Assembly (NCBI GenBank): GCA_004292515.1
Contig: RDXB01000046.1
Span: 1 to 41,517 of the forward strand
Source of the DNA: Oscillatoriales cyanobacterium
GTDB lineage: Bacteria > Cyanobacteriota > Cyanobacteriia > CACIAM-69d
Reading direction: 5' to 3'
DNA length: 41,517 nucleotides
Each line of letters opens with the position of its first letter. Position 1 is the first letter of the stretch. The notes under the pieces were generated by a model. The model worked only from the letters and a program-made list of their open reading frames with translations, did not search any database and was not told the DNA's origin. Of this stretch, positions 1 through 8,178 are shown piece by piece. Both the position numbers and the translations under genes were made by a program.

Positions 1-126
1 CGGTGCAAGGGCGAGCGTCACTTCTGGACTAAGGCTGCTGGGGCCACAAGCACTTAACAGGGGTAGCGGCAGGGCAATCGCTCCGATTAGGGCTGTGATC
101 CGGCGATCGCGGTAAATCGTGCTCAT
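1..126 (-). CDS. Lipoprotein, N-terminal part only (cut by window edge)
   Basis: An open frame begins with ATG at 126 and runs off the left edge after 42 codons. It has a clear lipoprotein signal peptide: a basic start (residues 5-9 include YRDRR), a hydrophobic stretch at about residues 10-25, and a lipobox LSAC with the lipidated Cys at residue 27. This is followed by a Gly/Pro/Ser-rich linker. The mature part would start near VTLALAP, which resembles the first beta strand of periplasmic solute-binding proteins, but too little is visible to assign a family. The protein should be anchored on the periplasmic side of the plasma membrane or in the outer membrane. No strong Shine-Dalgarno sequence is visible before the ATG. 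The signal peptide is convincing; the function is unknown. Confidence 0.6.
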   Translation of the reverse strand, partial: MSTIYRDRRITALIGAIALPLPLLSACGPSSLSPEVTLALAP

Positions 127-332
127 GGGGGTGGCATGTAGTAGCGAATGGGATGACTGGCTTACTGGCAGATGTCCACCCCATTATCCACACAGGCGAT
201 CGAGTCTTAGGGAATGCTCAGTGGATCGAAAAACCAGGTGATTGCCTCAACCTGGCGAACGGGTTAGCTGCATCACGCTGCTGGATTGTCGAATGGATCG
301 TTGAATCGGCCTGACTGTTGATTAACCCTCCC

Positions 333-998
333 TTAATCGTCAGCTTGATCGCTCGATCGCGGGGGCAAGGGTCGAAAGGATTGAAAAAAGGCTTGAGATT
401 CAGGCGATCCGAGCTGGGCCGAGCCTTCGGTGGTGCCAAATACCAACACAAATAGTTGCCCCCGATCGGGATCAAAAATAGCTCGCGCTTCGTATTGAAT
501 ACCGCGCTTGTTTTGAAAGAAAAACCGGGCGGTCGGTTGCGGGTTGATTGTTTGGCGATCAAAGCGATCAATCTGCTGTGCGCCAAATTGTTGAATCACC
601 CCGCGCGCCACATGCTGCAAATAGTCGCTGAGGCGATTGCGATCGTCGGTGTTGATGGCTGGGCCCGGTGCATCACCCCGCGCGTAATAGAATCGATTGC
701 CGCCATCGTAGTAAGCCGCTGTCCAGGGCGACAAGCTTGTTTCTGGTTCTGCTGGAAACACAATCCGAAAGCTGCCGTTGGGGGCTTCGTAGTCGTAGCC
801 CGGTTCCGTGGCCGGCACGCTGGGACTGGTGGCGATCGTGGTTAGTTCGGCAGCGGGAGCGGTGGTTGGGGCATTCAGGATCTGATCGTTCGATCGACCA
901 CAGGCCCCCAAGCTGCCCACTGCCAGCCCCCAGCCCAAAGGCAAACCCCACAAACCCCACAAACCCCACAGCCAAGGGCGTTTTTCCCTACGGCTCAT
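333..998 (-). CDS. Conserved hypothetical lipoprotein
   Basis: The product is a 221-residue lipoprotein of unknown function. The N terminus has a basic start (MSRREKR), a Trp/Gly/Leu-rich hydrophobic stretch and a lipobox LGAC with Cys at about residue 33. A low-complexity Thr/Ala/Pro linker follows to about residue 65. The rest is a soluble domain that starts with a strand like NGSFRIVFPAEP and includes ARFFFQNKRGIQYEARAIF and QLFVLVFGTTE. This pattern recalls small cyanobacterial periplasmic proteins distantly like PsbP, but that likeness is only an impression. The start overlaps the end of the upstream DUF3318 gene by 11 nt, and AGGAG lies about 8 nt before the ATG, so the two are probably co-translated. 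The signal sequence codes a tandem 9-bp repeat (about 943-970) that gives three GLW triplets. Confidence 0.8.
   Translation of the reverse strand: MSRREKRPWLWGLWGLWGLPLGWGLAVGSLGACGRSNDQILNAPTTAPAAELTTIATSPSVPATEPGYDYEAPNGSFRIVFPAEPETSLSPWTAAYYDGGNRFYYARGDAPGPAINTDDRNRLSDYLQHVARGVIQQFGAQQIDRFDRQTINPQPTARFFFQNKRGIQYEARAIFDPDRGQLFVLVFGTTEGSAQLGSPESQAFFQSFRPLPPRSSDQADD
943..970. repeat. 9-bp tandem repeat inside a signal peptide
   Basis: Three near-identical 9-bp units (CCCCACAAA on the plus strand) lie in frame and encode repeated Gly-Leu-Trp in the hydrophobic core of the lipoprotein signal peptide. A change in copy number would lengthen or shorten the core by three residues without breaking the frame. 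Confidence 0.7.
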
Positions 999-1590
999 GG
1001 GTGGCTCCTAGGGGCGACAAACCTGCGATCGCCCGCAACCGCTGACAGCGCAATAACTCAATGAAGTCCAGGCCAGGCCGCCGCTCAAGCTGGGCCACGG
1101 TTTCAATGCCCTCTAGCAACAGGCGCGCCGCCTCGGATTCGCTGTAGCCCCGGCGGGCCGCCACCCCGATCGCGTCGCGATCAGCTTCTAACTCTCGTTC
1201 ATCGCGCTGGTTGTTGCGCCAAATTTGCCAACCGGCCAGACCAGCCAAACCACCGGAAGCCACAGCCCCCAAACCATCCCCCTGACTAATTTGCCAAGCA
1301 GCGCTGGCTGCCCCAAGCAACAGGGATCCTTGATACCAATTCGGCTCAAACCAGCGCACACTCATCAACCAGCAGGATTGACGCAGCATGAGCAAATCGC
1401 GCTGGGGGCGGGGAATCCGTCGCCACAGCTCAAAGTTAATGTAGATCGGTCGATCGCGCTGCCAAGGCAAAGGAAAATCAGCAGCTAGCACTTGGGGTCG
1501 ATCCGATCGCCCGACAATCTTGACGGTCATTCGCGCCGAGGCAGGCAATAAGTCCAATAAACGCAGAATTTCAGGTTCCGGATTCGCCAT
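988..1590 (-). CDS. DUF3318 family membrane protein
   Basis: This resembles the cyanobacterial DUF3318 family, whose function is unknown. The protein opens with PEILRLLDLLPASARM and continues with a beta-rich segment ending in RPIYINFELW. A conserved RDLLMLRQSCWL segment follows, then a Gly/Ala-rich hydrophobic stretch (about residues 95-125) that could be one or two membrane segments. A charged region RDERELEADRDAIGVAARRGYSES comes next, resembling the helix around the third zinc ligand of some membrane peptidases, but no HExxH motif is present. ATG at 1590 is chosen because the family begins close to this Met; an in-frame ATG at 1602 adds four residues. The downstream lipoprotein gene overlaps its end, which suggests a two-gene operon. 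Confidence 0.8.
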   Translation of the reverse strand: MANPEPEILRLLDLLPASARMTVKIVGRSDRPQVLAADFPLPWQRDRPIYINFELWRRIPRPQRDLLMLRQSCWLMSVRWFEPNWYQGSLLLGAASAAWQISQGDGLGAVASGGLAGLAGWQIWRNNQRDERELEADRDAIGVAARRGYSESEAARLLLEGIETVAQLERRPGLDFIELLRCQRLRAIAGLSPLGATHEP

Positions 1591-2065
1591 TGATCGCCCC
1601 ACAGGCTATGCAGCCCGCCCATTGTCGTTCAATACCCTAATCGAAAATGGGGCCGGATCGGCCGATCGTCGCCGGGACAGATTTAGGCAGGGACGCGCAA
1701 CCACAAGCGCCTACCGGAGTTGGCAGGAAAAGTAGACAGGGTTCGATCGCGCTGGATTGGCAGGATTTTGACCCCGCTAACCGTGTCATGGCAGCCCAGA
1801 CCCAGACCCGCCTAACTCCAGTGCCGCAGGTACGCCCGTTAGCCGTGAGGGGTTGATCAACGGAAATCAGCGGTTACGATCGAACCATTCTAGAGCCGTT
1901 CACCCCGATCGCCACTGGCATAACTGTGCCGGCGATGGGCTGTCCAGTCTGGTTGGAACTTGCTTGCCGACTGGTTCGGTCTCCAGTTCCGTCAATTGCC
2001 CCCCAACTCAGCGACTCCCAACCCAGCGGTGAATTGCCCCCACTCAGTGGCGCACAATTAGCGCG
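1591..2065. other. Divergent spacer, no gene seen
   Basis: This 475-bp stretch separates the minus-strand DUF3318 operon from the plus-strand zinc-ribbon and cupin pair. It should carry both promoters. Short open frames on the plus strand have no recognisable composition or motif. I see several CGATCG-type sites but no clear -35/-10 pair or operator. Confidence 0.4.
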
Positions 2066-2332
2066 ATGCCTATGGATGCTTTTGCCCCGGAGTCTCCCGC
2101 TTGGGCTGACTCAGCCGTTCGTGCTTTGCAATTTTGTTGCCCAACCTGTGGAGCCTCGGTGATGGAGGCAGAACGGGTTTGGGTCAACCGGCGATCGCCC
2201 GTTTTGACTGAAAACTACCACCGCAAATGGCAGGAATTTTATCAATGCCAGTGTGGCTGCGTCTGGTGGGCCTGGAGCGACGAGCGGCCGCCCTCAGATT
2301 TGGTTGTCCAAGATTCAACCCCAGAACCCTAA
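2066..2332 (+). CDS. Small zinc-ribbon protein, conserved in cyanobacteria
   Basis: The 88-residue product has two Cys pairs in the arrangement CPTC ... CQCGC, about 36 residues apart, as in a zinc ribbon. The region between them (WVNRRSPVLTENYHRKWQEFYQ) and the following WWAWSDERPPSDL are strongly patterned, so I take this as a real gene rather than chance. Its role is unknown; small zinc ribbons of this type often bind nucleic acid or another protein. The frame has two possible starts, MPMD at 2066 and the second Met at 2072. The stop lies 21 bp before the cupin gene start, so the two are probably co-transcribed. Confidence 0.7.
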   Translation: MPMDAFAPESPAWADSAVRALQFCCPTCGASVMEAERVWVNRRSPVLTENYHRKWQEFYQCQCGCVWWAWSDERPPSDLVVQDSTPEP

Positions 2333-2353
2333 TTTGCGAGGAGATGACTGGCT

Positions 2354-2698
2354 GTGAAACTTGTTTCCCTAACGGATTTGCCGATCGAATCCGTGTCGCA
2401 TAATCCGGCGATCGCCAAGCAAGTAATGCTCCGCAAAGGCGACTTGCCCCATCTGACCAACTTTGCCCAAGCGCGCCTTGGGCCAGGACAAGTCTCGCCC
2501 GCCCACGCCCACCAGGATATGTGCGAAGTATTTTTCATCGAAGCGGGTACGGGGCAAATTGCGATCGATGGCGTACCCCATGTCCTAGCCCCCGGCACTT
2601 GCATTGCCGTCTCCCCCCAAGAAACCCATGAAATCACCAACACAGGCCTAGAGGATTTGGTGATCACTTACTTTGGCTTGCAAGTGGAGGCCGCCTAA
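2354..2698 (+). CDS. Single-domain cupin protein
   Basis: A 114-residue protein with one cupin barrel. Motif 1 is visible as PAHAHQDMCEVFFIEAGTGQI, where the His residues and Glu are the usual metal ligands. Motif 2 is seen as PGTCIAVSPQETHEITNTG, whose His would complete the site. A metal-dependent enzyme or small-molecule binding role is expected from the family, but the substrate cannot be read from the sequence. The start is GTG at 2354, with GCGAGGAGATG about 8-14 nt upstream serving as ribosome-binding site. The ATG at 2344 is in another frame. The gene follows the zinc-ribbon gene by 21 bp. Confidence 0.85.
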   Translation: MKLVSLTDLPIESVSHNPAIAKQVMLRKGDLPHLTNFAQARLGPGQVSPAHAHQDMCEVFFIEAGTGQIAIDGVPHVLAPGTCIAVSPQETHEITNTGLEDLVITYFGLQVEAA

Positions 2699-2912
2699 TC
2701 CACCTAGACGATTTACCGCGATGATCTGCTGAGATTCCGCCGCCCAAGCAACCGCGCCATGACAGCGATTGGGATTGCGCGCGATCGACGAGGTGGCGAT
2801 CGACCAGTCAGGGGCCACCAATCAGAGGCCACCAGTCAGGAGACGCTTAATATCAACACCTGAGAATCAACGCCTTAGACTAGAAGGAAATGTCTTAGAA
2901 TAGGTAGTCAGC

Positions 2913-2931
2913 TTTGAGAATGATTCTCAAA
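2913..2931. promoter_or_regulatory. Fur-family (probably Zur) operator
   Basis: The 19-bp sequence TTTGAGAATGATTCTCAAA is a perfect inverted repeat around one central base. This is the 7-1-7 type architecture bound by Fur-family regulators (Fur, Zur, PerR). The next gene downstream encodes a histidine-rich COG0523 GTPase, a class often derepressed by Zur when zinc is scarce, so Zur is the most likely ligand. A possible -10 element TAGAAT lies at 2896-2901, which would put the operator over the transcription start. The distance to the CDS is about 340 bp, giving a long leader. The palindrome is direct evidence; the identity of the regulator is inference. Confidence 0.65.
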
Positions 2932-3000
2932 CGATGTCCGCCAATCCATAACTGTGCTGAATCAGCACCATTTCCATGATTCACCCACAGCCCACCGCTC

Positions 3001-3051
3001 AAGAGTTCATTTCTTAAGAGTTCATTTCTTAAGAGTTACTGCTCAAGAGTT
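3001..3051. repeat. 15-bp tandem repeat in the cobW leader
   Basis: AAGAGTTCATTTCTT occurs twice exactly (3001-3015, 3016-3030), followed by two degraded copies starting AAGAGTT. The array lies between the Fur/Zur-type operator and the GTPase gene. A second direct repeat, GGGATCGCAACATC, occurs at 3076-3089 and 3090-3103. No conserved open frame is present in this 576-bp spacer. Confidence 0.75.
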
Positions 3052-3274
3052 GTTGACGTAGGATTGGTGGCGATCGGGATCGCAACATCGGGATCGCAAC
3101 ATCGATATCGCTGCAATGTTCATTCGGCAGCATTCATTCAGCGGTCTTCAACTCAGCGTTCGTTTCGATCAGCCATATCACTCCCGATCGCACTCCCCCC
3201 AAGCCAGCCATTGCCTCACCTGTTTCTGTTCGTTTCCATAGACTCACACAGCGCCAGCCATTGACAAACTTGCT

Positions 3275-4459
3275 ATGACTTCTAACACCTACTCTCCGAT
3301 CGAGACCGTAATGTCTGCGCCCAAATTGGGCTTACCCGTAACCATCATTACAGGTTTTTTAGGGAGCGGAAAAACCACCCTGCTAAACCATATTTTGACC
3401 AACCAAGAGGGGATTAAAACTGCAGTCTTAGTCAATGAATTTGGCGAAATCGGCATTGATCAAGAACTGATTGTTGAAGTCGGTGAAGATAACGGCATCA
3501 TCGAATTATCCAACGGCTGCATTTGCTGCAACATCAACAATGACCTCGTGGATGCAGTCTATCGCGTGCTCGAGCGCGAAGAACGCATTGACTACTTGGT
3601 GGTTGAAACCACTGGTCTGGCTGACCCGCTGCCCGTAGCACTCACTTTCCTGGGCACTGAACTGCGGGATATGACGCGCCTAGACTCGATCGTGACCCTT
3701 GTGGATTGCGCCAACTTCAGTCTTGATTTGTTTAACAGTGAAGCGGCCTATAGCCAAATTGCCTATGGCGACATCATTTTGTTGAATAAAACAGACTTGG
3801 TTGATCCAGCCACAGTGGATGCCCTCGAAGTCCGGATTCGTGACATCAAACAAGGGGCACGAATTTTGCGAACCCAAAATTCAGAAATTCCCTTGCCCCT
3901 CGTTTTAAGTGTGGGATTGTTTCAGTCCGATCACTACTACAATCCCGATGATGATCATGCCAACCATGACGCACATAGTGATCACAATCACAATCATGAT
4001 CATGACCATGATCATCACGATCACTCAAATTGTGATCACGATCATGGTCACTGCGAGCATGATCACTCGGATGACCATACCCATGATGGACATGCTCACT
4101 CGAACTCCGATCACGATCATGGCAACTGCGAACATGATCATCATGAACACCATCATCACCATTCCAATCACTTAGAAAATGATGGTTTTGTGTCGGTTTC
4201 GTTCCAGAGCGATCGCCCCTTGAATATTCGGAAATTCCAGCTTTTCCTAGATGAACAATTGCCGAGTGAGGTCTTTCGCGCCAAGGGAATTTTGTGGTTT
4301 CAAGAAAGTGAGCAGCGACATATTTTTCACCTGTCCGGTAAGCGATTTACCCTTGAAGATGACCTGTGGAAAGGCCAGCCTAAAAATCAGTTGGTGCTGA
4401 TTGGGCAAAACCTTGATCAGCCCCTGTTGCTACAGCAATTGGAGAGTTGTCTGGCTTAA
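3275..4459 (+). CDS. COG0523 GTPase, CobW/ZNG1-type metallochaperone
   Basis: A G3E-family P-loop GTPase likely to deliver zinc (or a related metal) to client proteins at the cost of GTP. The G1/Walker A is GFLGSGKTTLLNH near residue 30. The metal-binding CICC motif sits in SNGCICCNINNDL. The switch region is ETTGLADP and the G4 motif is NKTD. A long insert rich in His and Asp (about residues 225-300, coded at 3940-4170) should bind several metal ions. The CobW C-terminal domain follows (DGFVSVSFQSDRPLNIRKF to the end). A second Met at residue 13 could be the start. A Fur/Zur-type palindrome upstream points to control by zinc. CobW proper (cobalamin synthesis) is less likely because no cobalamin genes are nearby. 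Confidence 0.9.
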   Translation: MTSNTYSPIETVMSAPKLGLPVTIITGFLGSGKTTLLNHILTNQEGIKTAVLVNEFGEIGIDQELIVEVGEDNGIIELSNGCICCNINNDLVDAVYRVLEREERIDYLVVETTGLADPLPVALTFLGTELRDMTRLDSIVTLVDCANFSLDLFNSEAAYSQIAYGDIILLNKTDLVDPATVDALEVRIRDIKQGARILRTQNSEIPLPLVLSVGLFQSDHYYNPDDDHANHDAHSDHNHNHDHDHDHHDHSNCDHDHGHCEHDHSDDHTHDGHAHSNSDHDHGNCEHDHHEHHHHHSNHLENDGFVSVSFQSDRPLNIRKFQLFLDEQLPSEVFRAKGILWFQESEQRHIFHLSGKRFTLEDDLWKGQPKNQLVLIGQNLDQPLLLQQLESCLA

Positions 4460-4492
4460 AGGTTGTCTGGCTTAAAGGTTGTCTGGTTTAAA
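4446..4492. repeat. Tandem duplication of a gene end (stop codon repeated)
   Basis: The last codons and TAA stop of the GTPase gene lie in a 16-bp unit (AGGTTGTCTGGCTTAA) that is repeated twice more just downstream, the last copy with one change. Each copy carries TAA. The following 290 bp up to the tRNA contain another short direct repeat (GGTGTTTGATT twice near 4575-4600) and no credible gene. Confidence 0.8.
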
Positions 4493-4785
4493 GAACGTCT
4501 GAAAACCAAAGCTAATCCTCCCTACGCCGCATCTCGATGGAAACAAGATGCTCCAGCCCCTTGCTGCCATGACTATTGGTGTTTGATTTGGTGTTTGATT
4601 CGGGCTGAAAGATACTTTTCAGACATTTTCTCAGGGGCGATCGCCACGCCTGGTAAAGGTGGCCCTTCAGCTGCCCTGCGCCTTGAGCTTTGAGCCAATC
4701 GCCCTGAGAAATTTTTGCCAAGGGCTTGCTCAAATCCAAAACTGATGCAAAAATGGCATCTGCTGAATAAGACGCTCCAGCAAGT

Positions 4786-4856
4786 GGCGGCATGGCCAAG
4801 TGGTAAGGCAGAGGACTGCAAATCCTTTACCCCCAGTTCGAATCTGGGTGCCGCCT
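4786..4856 (+). tRNA. tRNA-Cys (anticodon GCA)
   Basis: The 71-nt cloverleaf has a seven-pair acceptor stem (GGCGGCA with TGCCGCC), discriminator U, a D-arm containing AAGTGGTAAGGC, the anticodon loop CTGCAAA with anticodon GCA, and the T-arm CCCAGTTCGAATCTGGG. CCA is not encoded. A strong terminator follows 24 nt later. Confidence 0.95.
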
Positions 4857-4879
4857 TCGTCTAAAGCCTAATAGCAGTA

Positions 4880-4922
4880 AGCGCGACAGCCTTTGATGAA
4901 CTCGAAGGCTGTCGCGCTTTTT
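4880..4922 (+). terminator. Rho-independent terminator after tRNA-Cys
   Basis: A perfect 14-bp stem (AGCGCGACAGCCTT at 4880-4893, its complement at 4905-4918) with an 11-nt loop runs straight into five T residues. It ends the tRNA-Cys transcript. Confidence 0.9.
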
Positions 4923-4933
4923 AAGGTGGCAAA

Positions 4934-5290
4934 TTAAGGTTTAAGGCTCAGTGCTTGCCAGGCTTGATCGAGGTCGGTTTCTGCTAGCCACTTTTGATCA
5001 ATTCGGTAGTGAACCTCGGGAGAATGACCGAGCGATCGGGCCATGGCTGTTGCGGATTGGCGGCCGATGCCCCTGACTGCGTAGGCATGGCGCAGGGAAT
5101 AGGCCGGGTAGGGAATCCGTGGCCGTTTGAAGGCGTTGGCGACTCGGTGGCCCAGGGCGGCGTGGCTTGCACCGGAGCAGTTGGGCAGGCGAATGGCCTG
5201 CAATCCAAGCTGATCGGGCCGATCAGATTTGCTGATCGCCTGATCGGCCCAAGCGTGTCATAGGTCGTAGGGGGCAAAGGGTATTCCCAT
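4934..5290 (-). pseudogene. Decayed tyrosine recombinase (phage-type integrase)
   Basis: The open part (4934-5203 and its upstream frame) encodes a recognisable integrase C terminus: IPYPAYSLRHAYAVR (the Arg-containing box), ARSLGHSPEVH (second His/Arg box) and a tail ending QKWLAETDLDQAW. The usual nucleophile position, ten residues after the conserved His of GHS, holds Asp (GAT) instead of Tyr. In the same frame upstream, MGIPFAPYDL is followed by TGA and then HAWADQ, as if the Arg codon of another PYDLRHAWA box had become a stop. So there are two Arg-box remnants about 65 codons apart, with no N-terminal domain. The remnant lies next to tRNA-Cys, a common integration target. It is not expected to be functional. 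Confidence 0.65.
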
Positions 5291-5371
5291 ACGCCGAAAG
5301 ACTGGACTCGATCGCGATGGTGACGGTATTCCTGCGAAAGCCTGCCGAAGTAGTTATGAAACAGAGTGGTT

Positions 5372-5878
5372 ATGAAACAGATAGGAGCATTTCTGGCTGT
5401 GTCGGTGGTGAACTACGCGATCGGGCTGTTGATCGCTTGGCTGCGCCGTCTGGTGTACCACCCCTCAGTACCGCCCTTTTTCGGCCAGGTTTTCGATGTT
5501 TTCGATCCCTACGTCACTAGCTTTATCCTGATCGCGATTCTCGTAACCATCAACAGCGCTTTTTTGCAGCGGTTGGGTATGCGGTTGGGTATACGGAAAT
5601 CGGTGGTCATCTCGATCCACATTTGGGGCTTTGCGCTGGCCTGGCTGGCTAACCAGATTGGCGACTACCAGGCTTGGTTCGCCGTTCAGCCACCGACCGC
5701 TCCCAGCACCCTCAAAGACCCCTGGGCTTGGTGGTCGAGCACGGGTGGCAAAGAAGTGGTTGCCTGGTACAGTCGGCGAGAACGTGAACTCATCACAACG
5801 CCCCTGTGGGTAACTCGCCCTCTACAACTGGTGATCAGTTCGGCGGTGATCGGATTTATCATCGCCGATGATGACTGA
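5372..5878 (+). CDS. Membrane protein of unknown function
   Basis: I do not recognise the family. The protein is about 168 residues from ATG 5372; GTG at 5366 adds two. Hydrophobic segments appear at about residues 5-25, 47-66, 78-97 and 147-165, so three or four membrane spans are likely. The segment between 100 and 145 is polar and Trp-rich (DPWAWWSSTGGKEVVAWYSRRERE), probably outside the membrane. The start region holds a direct repeat of TTATGAAACAGA (5354 and 5371), the second copy being the chosen start. It lies downstream of the dead integrase and could be island cargo, but base composition looks like the surroundings. Confidence 0.6.
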   Translation: MKQIGAFLAVSVVNYAIGLLIAWLRRLVYHPSVPPFFGQVFDVFDPYVTSFILIAILVTINSAFLQRLGMRLGIRKSVVISIHIWGFALAWLANQIGDYQAWFAVQPPTAPSTLKDPWAWWSSTGGKEVVAWYSRRERELITTPLWVTRPLQLVISSAVIGFIIADDD

Positions 5879-5998
5879 GCGATCGCCCGGCAGCGATTCC
5901 ACGACTGTCCCTTGCGATCGGCGTTGCGTGACCACCCCTAGAAGGAAAGACAGCGCCGACGCAGGATTGATCAAACCCCGCACCCCGAAGTTCTACCC

Positions 5999-7927
5999 CT
6001 AGGGTTGTTGCGACTGGCGGTAAAACGTGACGCGATCGTGCAGGGTATGAGCAGGGGTGTTTTGGGTCCAGTGTTCCACGAGGGCTTGCCCCAAAGCCCA
6101 AGCCTCCGATTCGGGTGAGCCGGGGCAATCCACCACCAGGGGCCAGAGAGCCAGCCAGTCGATCGCCCGTTGTGGTGAGCGCTCGCCCTCCAAGCTTGGT
6201 GCTGGTTGCAGCAGCCCAAACAAGTCCCAGGCCAGTTGCAGCTTGCCGATCGCCACCGGGAGCCGTTCGATCGGGATGCGTTCTGCCAACAAGTAGGCCA
6301 GGGTAGGTGAACCGGTCATTACCCGCGAAATCAGTTGCAGCACAGGGCTTTTGAGGAAGTTCATTAGCCCACGGGTGGTGGACATTTGCAGCCGATACTG
6401 ATCCACAATCCGAATCGCAGCGGCGGCCCGGGCATCGCGATCGCGCAAAAAACGGGCCAAACGTAACTGTTCAGCGGGGCTGATTGCCTCCAACAAAGTT
6501 AGGGACAGCGCTTCGATCCCCCAAGGGCCGCGATCGCCCAGCACCACCGGCACCCAACGATCACACAGAGACCCCAGCACGCCCGATCGATAACTGACGG
6601 CCTCACGAATCACTTGTTCCTTGGGTCGATCGCCCCAAATCCAATCGTAGGGGGGTTGCCATTCCCGGATCGGCCGCAGCCGATCGACCTGGGACACCAC
6701 CCCAATCACGGGAGCCGTTACCCCCACTCTTTGCAGGGCCTGCAAACAATCCAGATCCATTTGGAGGGCCGGATCGAGCGCCGGGGTCACCAGCAAAATC
6801 AAATCCGCCGCCTGAGCCGCCGATCGGGCCCGATCGCCCGCCGCCAAATTACCCACTTGCTCATAGCCCGGAGCATCCCATAGGGTCAACCGATCGCCCG
6901 TCGCCGACCGCCATTCATAGCTCGCTACCCGATCGGTGTTGGGCAGCACATCGGTTTCCGCCAGCTCCGCCGCAAACAAGGCATTCACCAAGCTACTCTT
7001 GCCCGCCCCCGTGCGCCCCAGCAGCAGCACATTAATCGGCTTGGCCACCACCGCCGCTTCGGGTTCCGCCTGGGCAATCAGATCTTGCAGGGTTTGGGTT
7101 TGGGCCTGAGGGGCGGCCAATGAACTGGGCGCAAAGCTGGCCGGCGGCAGACCATTGCCCCCATAGAGGGCGATCGCCTGTTGGGCCAAGTTGCGCAAAG
7201 CCGCTTCCCGCATCACTTGGGCCAAATTAGCCAGCAGCTCTTGACCCGCCCGGCCTCTCGATCGACGGGTCACCATCCGAGCCATCGCCACCACCGGGTT
7301 CAACAACCATTGGGCCCCCTGCCAAGCTTGCCAAACCTTGCGCATCGATGGCTCTAGCTTTTGGTAAATCGTGTAGGTTTCGTAGGCCTGGCCCACCGTC
7401 ACTTGTCCCAGCACCGGTTCAAGTTGTTGCATCCAGCGATCGAGATCATCCACCGTGCCCCGAATCAAGCGATAGGCCTGGGGCACATAGATACTCAACA
7501 GGGGATAGGTCGATTCTGGGTAGTAGGCCTTGGCCACCGCCGTTGTCAGTTCCAAACAGCGCTGCCAAAATTGGTTCCAATCTTCCCAGGGGGCCGGATC
7601 GCTTTGGGAGGCTTGCAAAATTCCTTGCAGGCTGGTTTCAGCCCGGGCCAATGCCCCTTCGTTGACTGGAATCGCCGCCCGATCGCCCGCTGCATCCCAA
7701 TCGGCCAGGCCAGCCGCCGCGATCGCCGCTTCCACCTGACCCAAAACCGGCTTGGTCCAGCGCACCAGCAGCCAGCGCCACCCCACCAACACCGCCGTAA
7801 ACAAACCCCAAATCCAACTGAGGCCCCAGGCGTGTAACTGGGCACCGGCCGCCCACAGGATGAGACCAACGATCGCCACCAATGGCAGTCCTAGCACTGC
7901 CCACTGCCACCGTGCCAGCCGTATCAT
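5999..7927 (-). CDS. Membrane-anchored GTPase (TRAFAC, Era/YcjX-like)
   Basis: A 642-residue protein with two hydrophobic segments at the N terminus (about residues 9-27 and 33-53), an alpha-helical middle region (60-290) and a GTPase domain from about 298. G1 is GRTGAGKSSLVNAL near residue 303, a Thr suitable for G2 lies in the following TDVLPNTDRV, G3 is DAPGYE, and the G4 position reads SQVDRL where NKxD is usual. The C-terminal 150 residues are helical with hydrophobic patches (LMNFLKSPVLQLISRVMTGSP). The protein probably sits on the cytoplasmic face of a membrane; its partners are unknown. A vWA-protein gene lies 376 bp upstream on the same strand. No gene symbol is justified. Confidence 0.8.
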   Translation of the reverse strand: MIRLARWQWAVLGLPLVAIVGLILWAAGAQLHAWGLSWIWGLFTAVLVGWRWLLVRWTKPVLGQVEAAIAAAGLADWDAAGDRAAIPVNEGALARAETSLQGILQASQSDPAPWEDWNQFWQRCLELTTAVAKAYYPESTYPLLSIYVPQAYRLIRGTVDDLDRWMQQLEPVLGQVTVGQAYETYTIYQKLEPSMRKVWQAWQGAQWLLNPVVAMARMVTRRSRGRAGQELLANLAQVMREAALRNLAQQAIALYGGNGLPPASFAPSSLAAPQAQTQTLQDLIAQAEPEAAVVAKPINVLLLGRTGAGKSSLVNALFAAELAETDVLPNTDRVASYEWRSATGDRLTLWDAPGYEQVGNLAAGDRARSAAQAADLILLVTPALDPALQMDLDCLQALQRVGVTAPVIGVVSQVDRLRPIREWQPPYDWIWGDRPKEQVIREAVSYRSGVLGSLCDRWVPVVLGDRGPWGIEALSLTLLEAISPAEQLRLARFLRDRDARAAAAIRIVDQYRLQMSTTRGLMNFLKSPVLQLISRVMTGSPTLAYLLAERIPIERLPVAIGKLQLAWDLFGLLQPAPSLEGERSPQRAIDWLALWPLVVDCPGSPESEAWALGQALVEHWTQNTPAHTLHDRVTFYRQSQQP

Positions 7928-8044
7928 GCATCAGCTCCCGCAAATGATTACTGCTCATTTTAAGAAGCAGATAGGGGGCAGGCTCAGACGACCACCCGGT
8001 GTGTTGAAACCCGCCTAGTGGGGAAGATGAGCTAGGGTCAGTCC

Positions 8045-8079
8045 GTCAGTGTTTTTTGTCAGTGTTTTTCGTCAATGTT
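8045..8079. repeat. 13-bp tandem repeat
   Basis: GTCAGTGTTTTTT is followed by a one-base variant and a third, more degraded copy starting GTCAATGTTT. It lies in the spacer between the GTPase and vWA genes. Confidence 0.6.
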
Positions 8080-8178
8080 TATTGATCGCTTGATTGCTGT
8101 TTTTAGCAAGTGGCGATCGAACACGGCTGCTAGAAACGATTTTCCCCGGCCTGACTGGATCTCGAAATCTTGGGATCT

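Noticed and set aside
3940-4170. Short repeats of GATCATGACCAT type as a DNA element
   Set aside because: They are explained as codons of the histidine-rich metal-binding segment of the GTPase.
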